This document shows positions 8,480 to 17,332 of a stretch of 46,367 bases of DNA, piece by piece. The translations under genes were made by a program, and so were the position numbers. This DNA comes from Clostridia bacterium (GTDB taxonomy: Bacteria; Bacillota; Clostridia; Christensenellales; Borkfalkiaceae): the NCBI GenBank assembly GCA_017886895.1, contig JAGHJD010000050.1:1-46367 (forward strand), read 5' to 3'. Position 1 is the stretch's first letter, and each line of letters opens with the position of its first letter. Under the pieces are notes generated by a model, which saw nothing but the letters and a program-made list of their open reading frames with translations, ran no database searches and had not been told where the DNA came from.

Positions 8480-9390
8480 ACGAGCCGGAAACGATCTTAT
8501 TGGAAAATTTTTGCGGCGATCTCGGGCTGGAGATCGTATTCGCGGGGCGCGGCAGGCTGACGCTGACCTCGTATAGCGTCACGCGGCCGGGGCTGCAGTT
8601 TGCGGGCTTTTTTAAATATTTCGACTCTTCCCGCATCCTTGTTCTCGGCAATTCAGAGTATGAATTTCTGCGCGACCTGCCGCAGGAGGTGCGCCGCGAG
8701 CGGATCAAGACGCTGCTTTCGTACAGCGATATTCCCTGCATCATTCTCGCGCGCGACCTGCCCGTGCTGCAGGAGCTTGTGGAAGAGGCGCGTTTGACGG
8801 GGTGTCCGATCCTGCGTACGGATAAGATGACAACGGTCATTCTGAACGACCTGTTCTTCTATCTCAACAAGCATCTGGCGCCCATACTTACCATGCACGG
8901 CGTGCTCGTCGACGTCTCGGGCGTCGGCATCCTGCTCACGGGTCACAGCGGTGTCGGAAAGAGCGAAACCGCCATGGAGCTGATCAAGCGCGGGCACCGC
9001 CTCGTTGCGGATGACAGCGTGATCATCAAGCGCGTCTCAGACGAGCTTCTCGGTTCTTCGCCCGAAACGATCCGCTACTTTATGGAGCTGCGCGGCATCG
9101 GGATCATCAATATCAAGAACATGTACGGTTCGGGATCCATACTCGATGAAAAGAAGATCGATCTCGTCATGGAGCTGGAAAATTGGGAAGAGGGGAAAGT
9201 ATATGACCGTCTCGGAGAAGGGACGCTCTATGAAACGATCCTCGGTGTGAAGGTCATGAAACATGTAATCCCCGTAAAGCCCGGGCGCAACCTCTCCATC
9301 ATCATTGAAGTCGCCGCGCGCAACTTCAGACTGAAGAGCATGGGATATGACGCCGCACAGGAACTCATCATGCGAACGATCGGAAGGTGA
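8476..9390 (+). CDS. hprK: HPr kinase/phosphorylase
   Basis: Bifunctional sensor enzyme that phosphorylates HPr (and Crh) on Ser46 and removes that phosphate, controlling carbon catabolite repression in Firmicutes. The product is 304 residues. The P-loop GHSGVGKS is at about 156-163, preceded by the conserved MHG segment, and the signature LRGIGIINIKNMYG follows. The C-terminal helix region ends with AQELIMRTIGR. The ATG overlaps the HAD gene stop and a strong terminator follows the gene. A likely protein partner, the Crh-like protein with the Ser kept, is encoded 4 kb downstream; no classical HPr or PTS gene is seen in the window. Confidence 0.96.
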   Translation: MNEPETILLENFCGDLGLEIVFAGRGRLTLTSYSVTRPGLQFAGFFKYFDSSRILVLGNSEYEFLRDLPQEVRRERIKTLLSYSDIPCIILARDLPVLQELVEEARLTGCPILRTDKMTTVILNDLFFYLNKHLAPILTMHGVLVDVSGVGILLTGHSGVGKSETAMELIKRGHRLVADDSVIIKRVSDELLGSSPETIRYFMELRGIGIINIKNMYGSGSILDEKKIDLVMELENWEEGKVYDRLGEGTLYETILGVKVMKHVIPVKPGRNLSIIIEVAARNFRLKSMGYDAAQELIMRTIGR

Positions 9391-9410
9391 ATAAGGAAGG
9401 CAGAGCAAGG

Positions 9411-9437
9411 CGCCCGCAGGATATGCGGGCGTTTTTT
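9411..9437 (+). terminator. Rho-independent terminator after hprK
   Basis: CGCCCGCA / TGCGGGCG stem, 5-nt loop, then six T. It closes the uvrC-HAD-hprK operon. Confidence 0.92.
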
Positions 9438-9483
9438 CTCGCGAACTACTATGCGCGCAGTTTGGATAATATAATAATTGCGT

Positions 9484-10494
9484 ATGAAAAAATTTCTGCG
9501 CCGTGCGCGCGTACCCGTTCTGTGCGTCCTGTTGGCGGCAGTCGTCCTTTTGTGTGCGGTGGCGGCATATCCCGCCCTGTGCGGGCGTGAGACGGCTGAA
9601 AACGCCTCATACAGCGGGATCCTGCGTGTGTGGCAGATAGACAGCTTTGAGGGCGGAACGGGGTCGAGAGCGGCGTTTCTGACGGCGTGCGCGCGTTCGT
9701 TCGAGTCTGAAAATCAAGGCGTAAAGCTGCTTGTTACCTATCATACGGCAGAGAGCGCCGCGAACGCGGCTGCGGGAGGGGAGTACCCCGATATACTGTC
9801 TTTCGGGGCGGGAACGGATTTTGCCGCGGATGCCGCTCTGCCGCAGGCATGGGAAAAATTTGCCGCGGGGCTGCTCGGCGGCGAAGCGTGCGCCGTGCCG
9901 TGGTGCCGCGGTCAATACTTTCTCTTCACCGTCGAAGGGGATTTTTCTGACGTTTCCGGCGGGAATACAGTCATCTCGCAGGGAAAAGGCGCAAATCCAG
10001 CTGCGGCGGCGTATGCCGAAGGACTGACGGGCGAATATACGGTCCTCGATTCACTCGCCGCTTATACGGCTTTTCTGCGGGGGGAGTATGTGTATATGCT
10101 CGGCAGTCAGCGCGACGTCTATCGGTTTGCGGCGCGGGATGTTGCCGTGCGGGCACAGCCGATGACGGGATTTTGCGATCTGTGGCAGTATGCAGCCGTC
10201 TGCACGCGGGAAGAGGACAGGGCGGATGCGGCGCTCGGATTTGTGCGGTATTTGCTGTCGGAAGAAGTGCAGAGCAGCCTTTGGCGCATAGGGATGCTGC
10301 CCGTCTCAGGCTCGGCGTATGAGCAGGGGGCGGAAAGTATGTATGCGGCGCAGCAGGAGACCCCGCAGAAGACGGTCAGCGCGTTTCTGACTTCGCAGAC
10401 GGTCAAACTGCTGCGGGAAAGCGCCGCTTCAGCGTTAAACGGAGACGAAAGCGGCGCAAAAAATTTGGAAAAATATCTGCTGGAAGCATTGTAA
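9484..10494 (+). CDS. Orphan extracellular solute-binding-like protein
   Basis: A 336-residue exported protein. A basic start and hydrophobic core (about 10-32) form a signal peptide or anchor. The Cys near its end (PALC) is not a convincing lipobox. The body resembles ABC transporter family-1 solute-binding proteins: ILRVWQIDSFEGGTGSR, an ARSFESEN segment, EYPDILSFGAG, and a C-terminal ALGFVRYLLSEEVQ. No permease or ATPase is nearby, so transport is doubtful and the ligand is unknown. The ATG at 9484 is preferred to the TTG at 9478. No Shine-Dalgarno is visible, and a TATAAT at 9470-9475 lies so close that the mRNA may be nearly leaderless. Confidence 0.7.
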   Translation: MKKFLRRARVPVLCVLLAAVVLLCAVAAYPALCGRETAENASYSGILRVWQIDSFEGGTGSRAAFLTACARSFESENQGVKLLVTYHTAESAANAAAGGEYPDILSFGAGTDFAADAALPQAWEKFAAGLLGGEACAVPWCRGQYFLFTVEGDFSDVSGGNTVISQGKGANPAAAAYAEGLTGEYTVLDSLAAYTAFLRGEYVYMLGSQRDVYRFAARDVAVRAQPMTGFCDLWQYAAVCTREEDRADAALGFVRYLLSEEVQSSLWRIGMLPVSGSAYEQGAESMYAAQQETPQKTVSAFLTSQTVKLLRESAASALNGDESGAKNLEKYLLEAL

Positions 10495-10517
10495 AAAGAG
10501 TCGGTTTGCTGTATAAT
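10489..10517 (+). promoter_or_regulatory. Promoter for the murB-whiA-crh run
   Basis: TTGTAA overlaps the stop codon of the preceding gene and is followed by a 17-bp spacer and TATAAT. The murB ATG is 16 bp past the -10. Confidence 0.8.
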
Positions 10518-10532
10518 AGGGAGGAGCGGAAA

Positions 10533-11429
10533 ATGTCCCGAAATACTGACTGCATTGCTGAATGGTTTGCCGATCTGCCGCAGAAACGCCCGTTTTCTTT
10601 TCGGGCGGCAACGACGATCGGCGCGGGCGGGACGGCGCCTGCGGCGCTCTATCCGCGCAGCGAAGCGGAGTTTGCGGAGACGGTGGCGCGCCTGGAGGCG
10701 CAAGGGATCCCTTTTTGCGTGCTCGGCTGCGGCTCCAACGTGCTCGCTTCCGATAAAGGGTTCGGCGGAGCCGTCATTAAGACAGACAGAATGGAGACGC
10801 TGCGCCTGTTGCCGCAGGGGATAGAGGCGGCGTGCGGCGTCAGGATTGCGAGATTGCTCTCTTTTGCCGCGGCGAATCATTGCGGCGGTTTGGAATTTCT
10901 CGCGGGCATTCCCGCAAGTACGGGCGGTGCCGTTTTCATGAATGCGGGGGCGTGCGGGAAATTCGCCGCCGAACGTGTTTTGTCGGTCAGGGCGCTGTAT
11001 CGCGGTTCGGTCATGGAAATGACGGCTGAGGAATGCGCGTTCTCCTATAAGCATTCTCTGTTTATGGATGAGCCGATATATGTTTTATCAGCGGTATTCC
11101 AAACGGTCTGCGGCGATAAGCAGAGTATTCTGCGTGAGATAAAACGCGTTTTAGTGCGAAGATCCCGCCTGCCGCGCGGTAAAAGCATGGGGTGCGTGTT
11201 TAAGAACCCGAGCGGCTGTTCGGCGGGGGAGCTGATCGAGCAGGCGGGGCTGAAAGGCGCTTTTATCGGAGATGCTGTCGTGGCGAGGGAGCATGCAAAT
11301 TTTATCCTCAACCGCGGCGGCGCGACCGCGTCCGAGATCCGTTCACTCATCGAGCATGTTCGGGCGCGCGTCTTTGAAAATAGCGCCGTCACGCTGGAAG
11401 AGGAGATCCGCTACATAGGAGAATTCTGA
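10533..11429 (+). CDS. murB: UDP-N-acetylenolpyruvoylglucosamine reductase
   Basis: FAD enzyme that reduces UDP-GlcNAc-enolpyruvate to UDP-MurNAc with NADPH, the second committed step of peptidoglycan synthesis. The product is 298 residues, as in the short type II MurB. FAD-binding segments are LGCGSNVLASDKGF and GIPASTGGAVFMNAGA. The substrate region has GCVFKNPSG followed by AGELIEQAGLKG, and the end holds the conserved ENSAVTLEEEIRYIG. The track starts upstream, but the ATG at 10533 has GGGAGGAG six bases before it and a promoter just upstream. The following PHP gene overlaps its stop (TGATG). Confidence 0.95.
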   Translation: MSRNTDCIAEWFADLPQKRPFSFRAATTIGAGGTAPAALYPRSEAEFAETVARLEAQGIPFCVLGCGSNVLASDKGFGGAVIKTDRMETLRLLPQGIEAACGVRIARLLSFAAANHCGGLEFLAGIPASTGGAVFMNAGACGKFAAERVLSVRALYRGSVMEMTAEECAFSYKHSLFMDEPIYVLSAVFQTVCGDKQSILREIKRVLVRRSRLPRGKSMGCVFKNPSGCSAGELIEQAGLKGAFIGDAVVAREHANFILNRGGATASEIRSLIEHVRARVFENSAVTLEEEIRYIGEF

Positions 11430-12208
11430 TGCAGCTTACGGGCGATTATCATACGCATACCGTGTACAGCCACGGGAGCGGTACCGTGCTTGAGAACGCT
11501 CTGCAGGCGAAGGCGCGCGGTCTGCGCGAGATCGCGATCACCGATCACGGGTTCGGGCAGATGGCGTTCGGTCTGCGGCACCGCCGCATGCCGCAGCTTA
11601 TCAGGGACTGCAGAGAAGCGACGGAGCTTACGGGCGTAAAAGTCTATGTCGGCATTGAGGCGAATCTGCTCGGTGAAAGCGGATTTACGGATCTGAAAGA
11701 AAAGGATTATAAGGATTTTGACGTCTTTTTGATGGGGATCCACCGCTTTGTTCGGTTCAAACCCTTTGTGCCGGGCATGTGGAACATGTTTTTCCGCAAC
11801 TGGCTGCACACGGTGCGGAAAAAAGGGGCCGGTGCGGGGTTGGTCCGCTACAATACGCAGGCGCTCATCCATTGTATCGAAAAATATCCGATCGATGCCG
11901 TGACGCATCTGAACTATTTAAGTTTCTGCAACGTGGCGGAGGTCGCAAAAGCCGCGCGGGACAACGGCACCTATATCGAGCTGAATTCCAAAAAGACGCA
12001 TTTATCCGATGAAGAACTTGCCGCCGTGCGCGATACGGGCGTGCGGTTCATCATCGATTCAGATGCGCATTCGCCGGACCGGGTCGGGGATACCAAGCTC
12101 GTCGACGAACTTCTTTCGCGGGTCGATGTGCCGCGTGAGAGGATCGACAATATAGACGGGCGAACGCCGCGGTTCAGATTCAGGGAATACAAAGAGAGAA
12201 ATTTATAA
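11429..12208 (+). CDS. PHP-domain metal-dependent phosphoesterase
   Basis: A 259-residue PHP-family hydrolase. The N-terminal motif DYHTHTVYSHGSG, then ITDHG, then GIEANL and the late DSDAHSPDRVG supply the His/Asp/Glu ligands of the family's trinuclear metal centre. Homologues of this type (YcdX-like) are phosphatases of uncertain substrate, some tied to DNA polymerase proofreading or histidinol phosphate. Such a gene commonly sits between murB and whiA in Clostridia. Its ATG overlaps the murB stop, and whiA starts two bases after its own stop, so it belongs to this operon. Confidence 0.88.
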   Translation: MQLTGDYHTHTVYSHGSGTVLENALQAKARGLREIAITDHGFGQMAFGLRHRRMPQLIRDCREATELTGVKVYVGIEANLLGESGFTDLKEKDYKDFDVFLMGIHRFVRFKPFVPGMWNMFFRNWLHTVRKKGAGAGLVRYNTQALIHCIEKYPIDAVTHLNYLSFCNVAEVAKAARDNGTYIELNSKKTHLSDEELAAVRDTGVRFIIDSDAHSPDRVGDTKLVDELLSRVDVPRERIDNIDGRTPRFRFREYKERNL

Positions 12209-12209
12209 A

Positions 12210-13175
12210 GTGCCGAACGGGAATTTTACGGGAGAGATCAAGCGCGAACTCATCCGCCGCGGGTTTGAAAACGCCTGCTGCAAGACGGCGGCGCTCTCCG
12301 CCTTTTTGCGCGTAACGGGCAGCATTGTCCGCAGCGGGCAGGGCGTCGGGTTTGAATTTGCGACGGAAAGCGAGCGCGTTGCGGAATATTTCCTAGGGCT
12401 CGCAGAGGAACAGTTCGGCGCCGAACTCAAGATCGTGCAGGCAGGCACCGACCGCCGCAGCGGGCGCGGGCGTTTGGTGTTCCGCTGCCTGTCGGAGCGC
12501 TCGCTTTTTATTCTGTTTGAGCTCGGCATTGCCGAGCGGGACGGGGATTCGCTTGCGCTGCGCTTCAATATCGGCGAGTATCTGCTTGAAAATACCTGCT
12601 GTAAGCGTGCGTTCATAGCGGGGGCTTTCTGCGGGAGCGGGAGCTGTGTCTTGCCCAAAGAGAGCGGCGCGGGCGGCTATCATCTTGAGATCGTTTTTTC
12701 GTATCCCTCTCTTGCGGAAGAGTTTTGTGCGCTGCTCGAAACGTTTGACGTTCTTGCGCGCTGCACGCAGCGGAAGAACGAATATATCGTCTACCTGAAG
12801 AGCAGGGAGAGCATTTCGGATTTTCTTGCGCTCATTGGGGCGGAGCGTTCACTGACTCTTTTAGACGAAGTGTCGCGGCAGAAAGATACGCGCAACCGCA
12901 TCAACCGCATAGCGAACTGCATGCAGAAAAATTATGACAAGAGCGTGCTCGCTTCCGTGGCGCAGGTCCGCGCCATCGAATATATCGGTTTGCACGGCGG
13001 GCTGGAACAGTTGGATGCGGGGCAGCGTGCGGTCGCCGAGGCGCGCCTCGCCGATAAAGAGGCCTCTCTGTCGGAGCTTGCAAATCGTCTCGGCATCTCG
13101 AAAAGCTGCATCAATCACAGGTTCAGGAAATTATTGAAAACAGCCGAAGATATGGCGGAGGAGAAAGATGAATAA
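12210..13175 (+). CDS. whiA: DNA-binding protein WhiA
   Basis: A 321-residue protein combining a LAGLIDADG homing-endonuclease-like fold with a C-terminal helix-turn-helix. It is a conserved Gram-positive nucleoid-associated regulator linked to sporulation in actinomycetes and to cell division in Bacillus. Visible markers are FTGEIKRELIRR at the start, CCKRAFIAGAFCGSGS in the middle and the HTH region LSELANRLGISKSCINHRFRKL near the end. Translation uses a GTG at 12210, one base after the PHP gene stop. The next gene starts within its last codons, matching the whiA-crh coupling known in Bacillus. rapZ and yvcK, usually immediately upstream, are absent here. Confidence 0.94.
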   Translation: MPNGNFTGEIKRELIRRGFENACCKTAALSAFLRVTGSIVRSGQGVGFEFATESERVAEYFLGLAEEQFGAELKIVQAGTDRRSGRGRLVFRCLSERSLFILFELGIAERDGDSLALRFNIGEYLLENTCCKRAFIAGAFCGSGSCVLPKESGAGGYHLEIVFSYPSLAEEFCALLETFDVLARCTQRKNEYIVYLKSRESISDFLALIGAERSLTLLDEVSRQKDTRNRINRIANCMQKNYDKSVLASVAQVRAIEYIGLHGGLEQLDAGQRAVAEARLADKEASLSELANRLGISKSCINHRFRKLLKTAEDMAEEKDE

Positions 13176-13419
13176 AGCGGGATTTACATATCGCAAGGAC
13201 AGTTATAATGCCTACGACGCACAGCGCATCGTGTTCGAGGCGAGCAAATATAAGAGCGAGATCACCTTTGCTGACGGCAACAAGCGTGCAAACGCCAAGA
13301 GCATCATCGGGCTTCTCTCCATGAAGTTCCTCAAGGGCGACGAGTATCTCATCTACGCCGAGGGGCAGGACAGCAAGAGGGCGGCGGAAGGGCTTGCCGC
13401 ATTTGTCGAGAAGCTTTAA
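13168..13419 (+). CDS. Crh-like HPr-family protein lacking the catalytic His
   Basis: An 83-residue HPr-fold protein that aligns without gaps to HPr/Crh from residue 24 onward (EASKYKSEIT, NAKSIIGLLS). The HPrK target Ser46 is kept (S45 here). The PTS phosphorylation site is lost: the GLHARPA segment is replaced by YNAYDAQ, with Asn at the His15 position and no Arg17 or Pro18. It therefore cannot take phosphate from enzyme I and is expected to act like Bacillus Crh, a regulatory cofactor controlled by HPr kinase. The ATG at 13168 overlaps the end of whiA and follows a GGAGGAG-like site. Synteny with whiA-crh supports the call. hprK lies 4 kb upstream. Confidence 0.85.
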   Translation: MNKAGFTYRKDSYNAYDAQRIVFEASKYKSEITFADGNKRANAKSIIGLLSMKFLKGDEYLIYAEGQDSKRAAEGLAAFVEKL

Positions 13420-13438
13420 AAGAGACATTGCGGTGTCT

Positions 13439-13467
13439 GCGCCGAGAAACGGCGCGTCGATATTTTT
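13439..13467 (+). terminator. Probable terminator after the crh-like gene
   Basis: GCGCCG-AGAAA-CGGCGC stem followed, after a short gap, by a run of seven T. A second weaker hairpin, GGAGCG/CGCTCC, lies just downstream before dnaE. Confidence 0.6.
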
Positions 13468-13519
13468 TTGCAGGAGCGTCCGGACAGGCCGCTCCGCTGT
13501 TTGACGTTTGGGAAAAACT

Positions 13520-16500
13520 ATGGCTGATTTTATTCATTTGCATGTTCATACCGAATACAGCTTGCTCGACGGCGCCTGCAAAGTGGACGAGCTTGTTGCC
13601 CACTGCGTTTCGCACAACATTCCCGCTATCGCGATCACCGACCACGGCAATATGTATGCCACACTCTATTTTGCGGAGCTGTGCCGCAAAAACAATATTC
13701 AGGCGATCATCGGGTGCGAACTGTACATGACGCAGGACATGTATGTGAAAGACGGGAAGGGAGATTTCGATCATCTCATTCTGCTTGCGAAAAATAAGAA
13801 AGGGTATAAGAATCTCGTCAAGCTCGATTCTATGGCTTTTGTGGACGGGTTTTACTATAAGCCGCGCGCCGATTATAAGACGCTGCGCGAACACAGCGAG
13901 GGGCTCGTGTGCCTTTCCGCATGCCTTGCGGGGCGTATTCCGAAACTTCTTCTGCGCGGCGATTACGAGGGCGCGAAAAAGACTGCTCTTGAACTGAAAG
14001 AGATCTTCGGCGAGGACTTCTATATCGAGATCCAGGATCACGGCATAGAGGAGCAGAAGCGCGTTTTGCCGCTCCTTCTGCAGCTTGCAAAGGAACTTGA
14101 TATTCAGCTCGTCGCCACGAACGACGTGCATTATATCAACAAAGAGGATTGGGAGATGCAGGATATTCTCCTGTGTATCCAGACGAAAAAGACGGTCGAA
14201 GACCCTAACCGCATGCGCTTCGACACGCATGAGTTCTATCTGAAATCTCCCGAGGAGATGGCAGAGCTGTTCAGATATGTTCCCGAGGCGATCTCCAATA
14301 CGCTCGTCATCGCGCGGAAATGCGCGGAAGAGCCTTGTTTCGACCTGAAGGACAACGGCGACCCCATTAAAGATAAATCGCTGATCCCCGGATATACTCC
14401 AGAAGACGGTTCCGACCCGAAGGACTATCTGACAAAACTCACGTGGGAGGGGCTGCGCGTACGCTACGGCGAGATCACCGAGGAAGTAAAAAAGCGCGCA
14501 GATTATGAGCTGGGCATCATCCTCGGCATGGGCTTTGCGGAATATTATCTGATCGTCATGGATTTTATCCGTTGGGCTAAAAATCAGGGGATCCCCGTGG
14601 GGCCCGGGCGCGGGAGCGGGGCTGCGAGCATCGTTGCCTATGCCGTCGGGATCACGGACGTCGATCCCCTCAAATATGACCTGTTCTTTGAGCGGTTCCT
14701 CAACCCTGACCGCGTGACCATGCCGGACTTCGATATCGACTTTTGTAACGAGAGGCGCCCCGAGGTCATCGAATACGTGCGGGAAAAATATCACCCCGAA
14801 AACGTCGCGCAGATCGTGACGTTCGGTACTCTTGCCTCGAAAGCCGCCATCAAGGACGTCGGCAGGGTGCTTCGCGTGCCCTTTTCCGAGACGGACAGGG
14901 TCACGAAATTGATGGACGGCAAGTCGACCATCCGCGAACTGCTCGGCTGGAACATCGAGGGGCTGCGGAAAAAGATCGCCGACCCGAAACTCGACGAGGA
15001 GAAGCGGAACGACCTCCTCAAGACGCTCGAGGAGCAGGAGCACAAGCGCAACCAGGACTTTATCCAGATCTACGAGACGGACGAGCGTCTGCACCGCGTC
15101 ATCGATATGGCGCTCAAGCTCGAAGGGATGCCGCGCAACACGTCCATGCACGCGGCGGGCGTCGTCATCTGCCGCAAGCCGATCGCGGACAACGTGCCGC
15201 TTTCCCGCAACGGCGAGGATGTGACCACGCAGTTCGACATGAAGGAAGTGGAGTCCATCGGGATGCTCAAAATGGACTTCCTCGCACTGATGACGCTCAC
15301 CGATATCAAGAAGGCGTGCGACTATATTTTGGAGGACACGGGCAGGGTCATCGATTGGGCGGAAATAGGGCTCGAGAGCAAAGAGGCATACGAGCTCATA
15401 TCCGAAGGCGATACGGACGCCGTGTTCCAGCTCGAGCAAGGCGGCATGAAGCGGTTCATGAAAGAGTTAAAACCCGGCTGCCTTGAGGATATTATCGCAG
15501 GCGTTGCCTTGTACCGTCCGGGGCCGATGGCGTATATCCCGACCTATATCCAGAACAAGCTCAATCCGCAGCAGGTCAAATACGACACGCCGCTGTTGGA
15601 GCACATCCTGAAAGTTACCTACGGCGTCATTGTCTATCAGGAGCAGGTCATGCAGATCTTCCAGGATCTTGCGGGATTTTCGCTCGGACAGGCTGACCTT
15701 GTCCGCCGCGCGATGGGCAAAAAGAACAAAGCCGAACTCATGGCGCAGCGCGATAAATTCATCTACGGCAACCGCAGCGAGGGCGGGAATATCGACGGCG
15801 CGATCGCGCGCGGCGTGCCGAAAAAGGTGGCTGAAAAGATCTTTGCGGATATGGAGAGCTTTGCGAGCTACGCGTTCAACAAGGCGCACGCGACCTGCTA
15901 TGCCGTGCTGGCATACCGTACAGCCTACCTGAAACGTTTTTATCCGCGTGAATTTCTTGCCGCGATCCTGAACAACCGCATTGATAAGATCGAAGAAATT
16001 TCAAAATATATCCTGTATTTGAAGGAAAAGAATATCCCCGTCCTTCAGCCGGATGTAAACGAGAGCAAGGAGTTTTTCTCGGTGCAGGGAGACGGCGTTC
16101 GTTTCGGGCTCGGGGCGCTGCGCGGCGTGGGCGTCGGCGCTACGCAGCTCATCATCGAAGAGCGGAAAAAGGGCGGGAAATTCCGTTCCTTCGGCGATTT
16201 CGTCTACAGGTGCGCGCCTTTCCTCAATAAGCGCATGCTCGAAGGGCTGATCTGCGCGGGCGCATTTGACTGTTTCGGTGCAAACAGAGCGCAGATGCTG
16301 CTGGTCTATGAGAGCGTGCTCGAACGTGCGAACAAAATAGCGAAACAGCAGGCAAGCAGGCAGATGAGCCTGTTCGGTGACATCATCGAAGAGGACAATA
16401 CGGTCGTGGAGTTCCCGAACGTCCCCGAGATGGAGTCCGGGGAGCGGCTCGCGCGCGAAAAGGATGTGCTCGGCGTGTATGTGAGCGGTCATCCTTTTGA

Positions 16501-17128
16501 AAAATATCTCTCTGCTTTTACCGACTGCAGTTTTTCCTGCCTCAAAATGCAGAACTATGAGGAGGACGAAGAGGGGAATCGCACTTATCCCGAGCTTACG
16601 GACGGCGACCGCGTGACGATGGGCGGGCTGATCGGAAGTTACAAGAAGAACATGACCCGCACAGGGGCGTCTATGGCGTTCATCACGCTTGAAGACCTGT
16701 ACGGCAGTATCGAGTGCGTTGCATTCCCTTCTACCTACGAGCGCATCCGGGATATGCTTGCGGCGGATAAAGTGGTGCGTATCGAGGGGAAAATGCAGTT
16801 GCGGCAGGGAAGGTTGCCTGTGATCATCCTCGATAAAATGAGTGAGTACGACCCTGCGGCGGGTGGTGCCCCGGAGCATGGTTCATCCGCGGCGGCGCAG
16901 CCTGCGCGGCGGGCAAAGGCGCATGCGCTTTGGCTGAACGCTTCTGCGCTGACGGAAGAGGATTTTGACGAGTTGACCTCGCTGTTTGCGCATTACATGA
17001 ACGGGGATACCGTCGTCAAGATCAAGCGCGGGGATAAATTCTATAAAATGAGCAATATCAACGACTGTCACGGACTGCGCGACGAGCTGGGGCTGTTTTT
17101 GGAGGAGTCCGACATCGTCCGTGTCTGA
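13520..17128 (+). CDS. dnaE: DNA polymerase III subunit alpha
   Basis: A 1202-residue replicative C-family polymerase of the DnaE type. The N-terminal PHP domain starts HLHVHTEYSLLDG. The catalytic aspartates are in PDFDIDF at about 402-408, just after GPGRGSGAASIVAY. A helix-hairpin-helix region and a C-terminal OB fold (VTMGGLIGSYKKNMTRTG) complete the architecture. There is no inserted exonuclease domain, so it is not PolC. The ATG at 13520 is chosen over the TTG at 13508 because the protein then begins MADFIHLHVH as usual and a GGGA lies upstream. dnaE near whiA and ahead of pfkA is a familiar clostridial order. Confidence 0.95.
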   Translation: MADFIHLHVHTEYSLLDGACKVDELVAHCVSHNIPAIAITDHGNMYATLYFAELCRKNNIQAIIGCELYMTQDMYVKDGKGDFDHLILLAKNKKGYKNLVKLDSMAFVDGFYYKPRADYKTLREHSEGLVCLSACLAGRIPKLLLRGDYEGAKKTALELKEIFGEDFYIEIQDHGIEEQKRVLPLLLQLAKELDIQLVATNDVHYINKEDWEMQDILLCIQTKKTVEDPNRMRFDTHEFYLKSPEEMAELFRYVPEAISNTLVIARKCAEEPCFDLKDNGDPIKDKSLIPGYTPEDGSDPKDYLTKLTWEGLRVRYGEITEEVKKRADYELGIILGMGFAEYYLIVMDFIRWAKNQGIPVGPGRGSGAASIVAYAVGITDVDPLKYDLFFERFLNPDRVTMPDFDIDFCNERRPEVIEYVREKYHPENVAQIVTFGTLASKAAIKDVGRVLRVPFSETDRVTKLMDGKSTIRELLGWNIEGLRKKIADPKLDEEKRNDLLKTLEEQEHKRNQDFIQIYETDERLHRVIDMALKLEGMPRNTSMHAAGVVICRKPIADNVPLSRNGEDVTTQFDMKEVESIGMLKMDFLALMTLTDIKKACDYILEDTGRVIDWAEIGLESKEAYELISEGDTDAVFQLEQGGMKRFMKELKPGCLEDIIAGVALYRPGPMAYIPTYIQNKLNPQQVKYDTPLLEHILKVTYGVIVYQEQVMQIFQDLAGFSLGQADLVRRAMGKKNKAELMAQRDKFIYGNRSEGGNIDGAIARGVPKKVAEKIFADMESFASYAFNKAHATCYAVLAYRTAYLKRFYPREFLAAILNNRIDKIEEISKYILYLKEKNIPVLQPDVNESKEFFSVQGDGVRFGLGALRGVGVGATQLIIEERKKGGKFRSFGDFVYRCAPFLNKRMLEGLICAGAFDCFGANRAQMLLVYESVLERANKIAKQQASRQMSLFGDIIEEDNTVVEFPNVPEMESGERLAREKDVLGVYVSGHPFEKYLSAFTDCSFSCLKMQNYEEDEEGNRTYPELTDGDRVTMGGLIGSYKKNMTRTGASMAFITLEDLYGSIECVAFPSTYERIRDMLAADKVVRIEGKMQLRQGRLPVIILDKMSEYDPAAGGAPEHGSSAAAQPARRAKAHALWLNASALTEEDFDELTSLFAHYMNGDTVVKIKRGDKFYKMSNINDCHGLRDELGLFLEESDIVRV

Positions 17129-17266
17129 TTTTGACGGAGCTGTGCGTCTGTTTTGTTCGTTTTTAAGCAAATTATCGTTTAGATTTTCAAAAAATGTTTA
17201 TACCGATAAGGTTCGCTCGGTGCGGGGTCGGTATCTTGAAAAACGCTTTCATTTTTTCATAGTATC

Positions 17267-17275
17267 TGCTATAAT
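17267..17275 (+). promoter_or_regulatory. Extended -10 promoter for pfkA
   Basis: TGCTATAAT is an extended -10 with only a poor -35 at the right distance. It sits about 57 bp before the pfkA start. Confidence 0.6.
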
Positions 17276-17332
17276 TGTACTGCTTAAGGGATTTTTCACA
17301 ATACGTGATATTCGTAGATCGGAGGTTGCGGT

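Noticed and set aside
13349-15439. 696-aa minus-strand ORF opposite dnaE
   Set aside because: Antisense frame produced by GC-biased codons of dnaE; no family motif.
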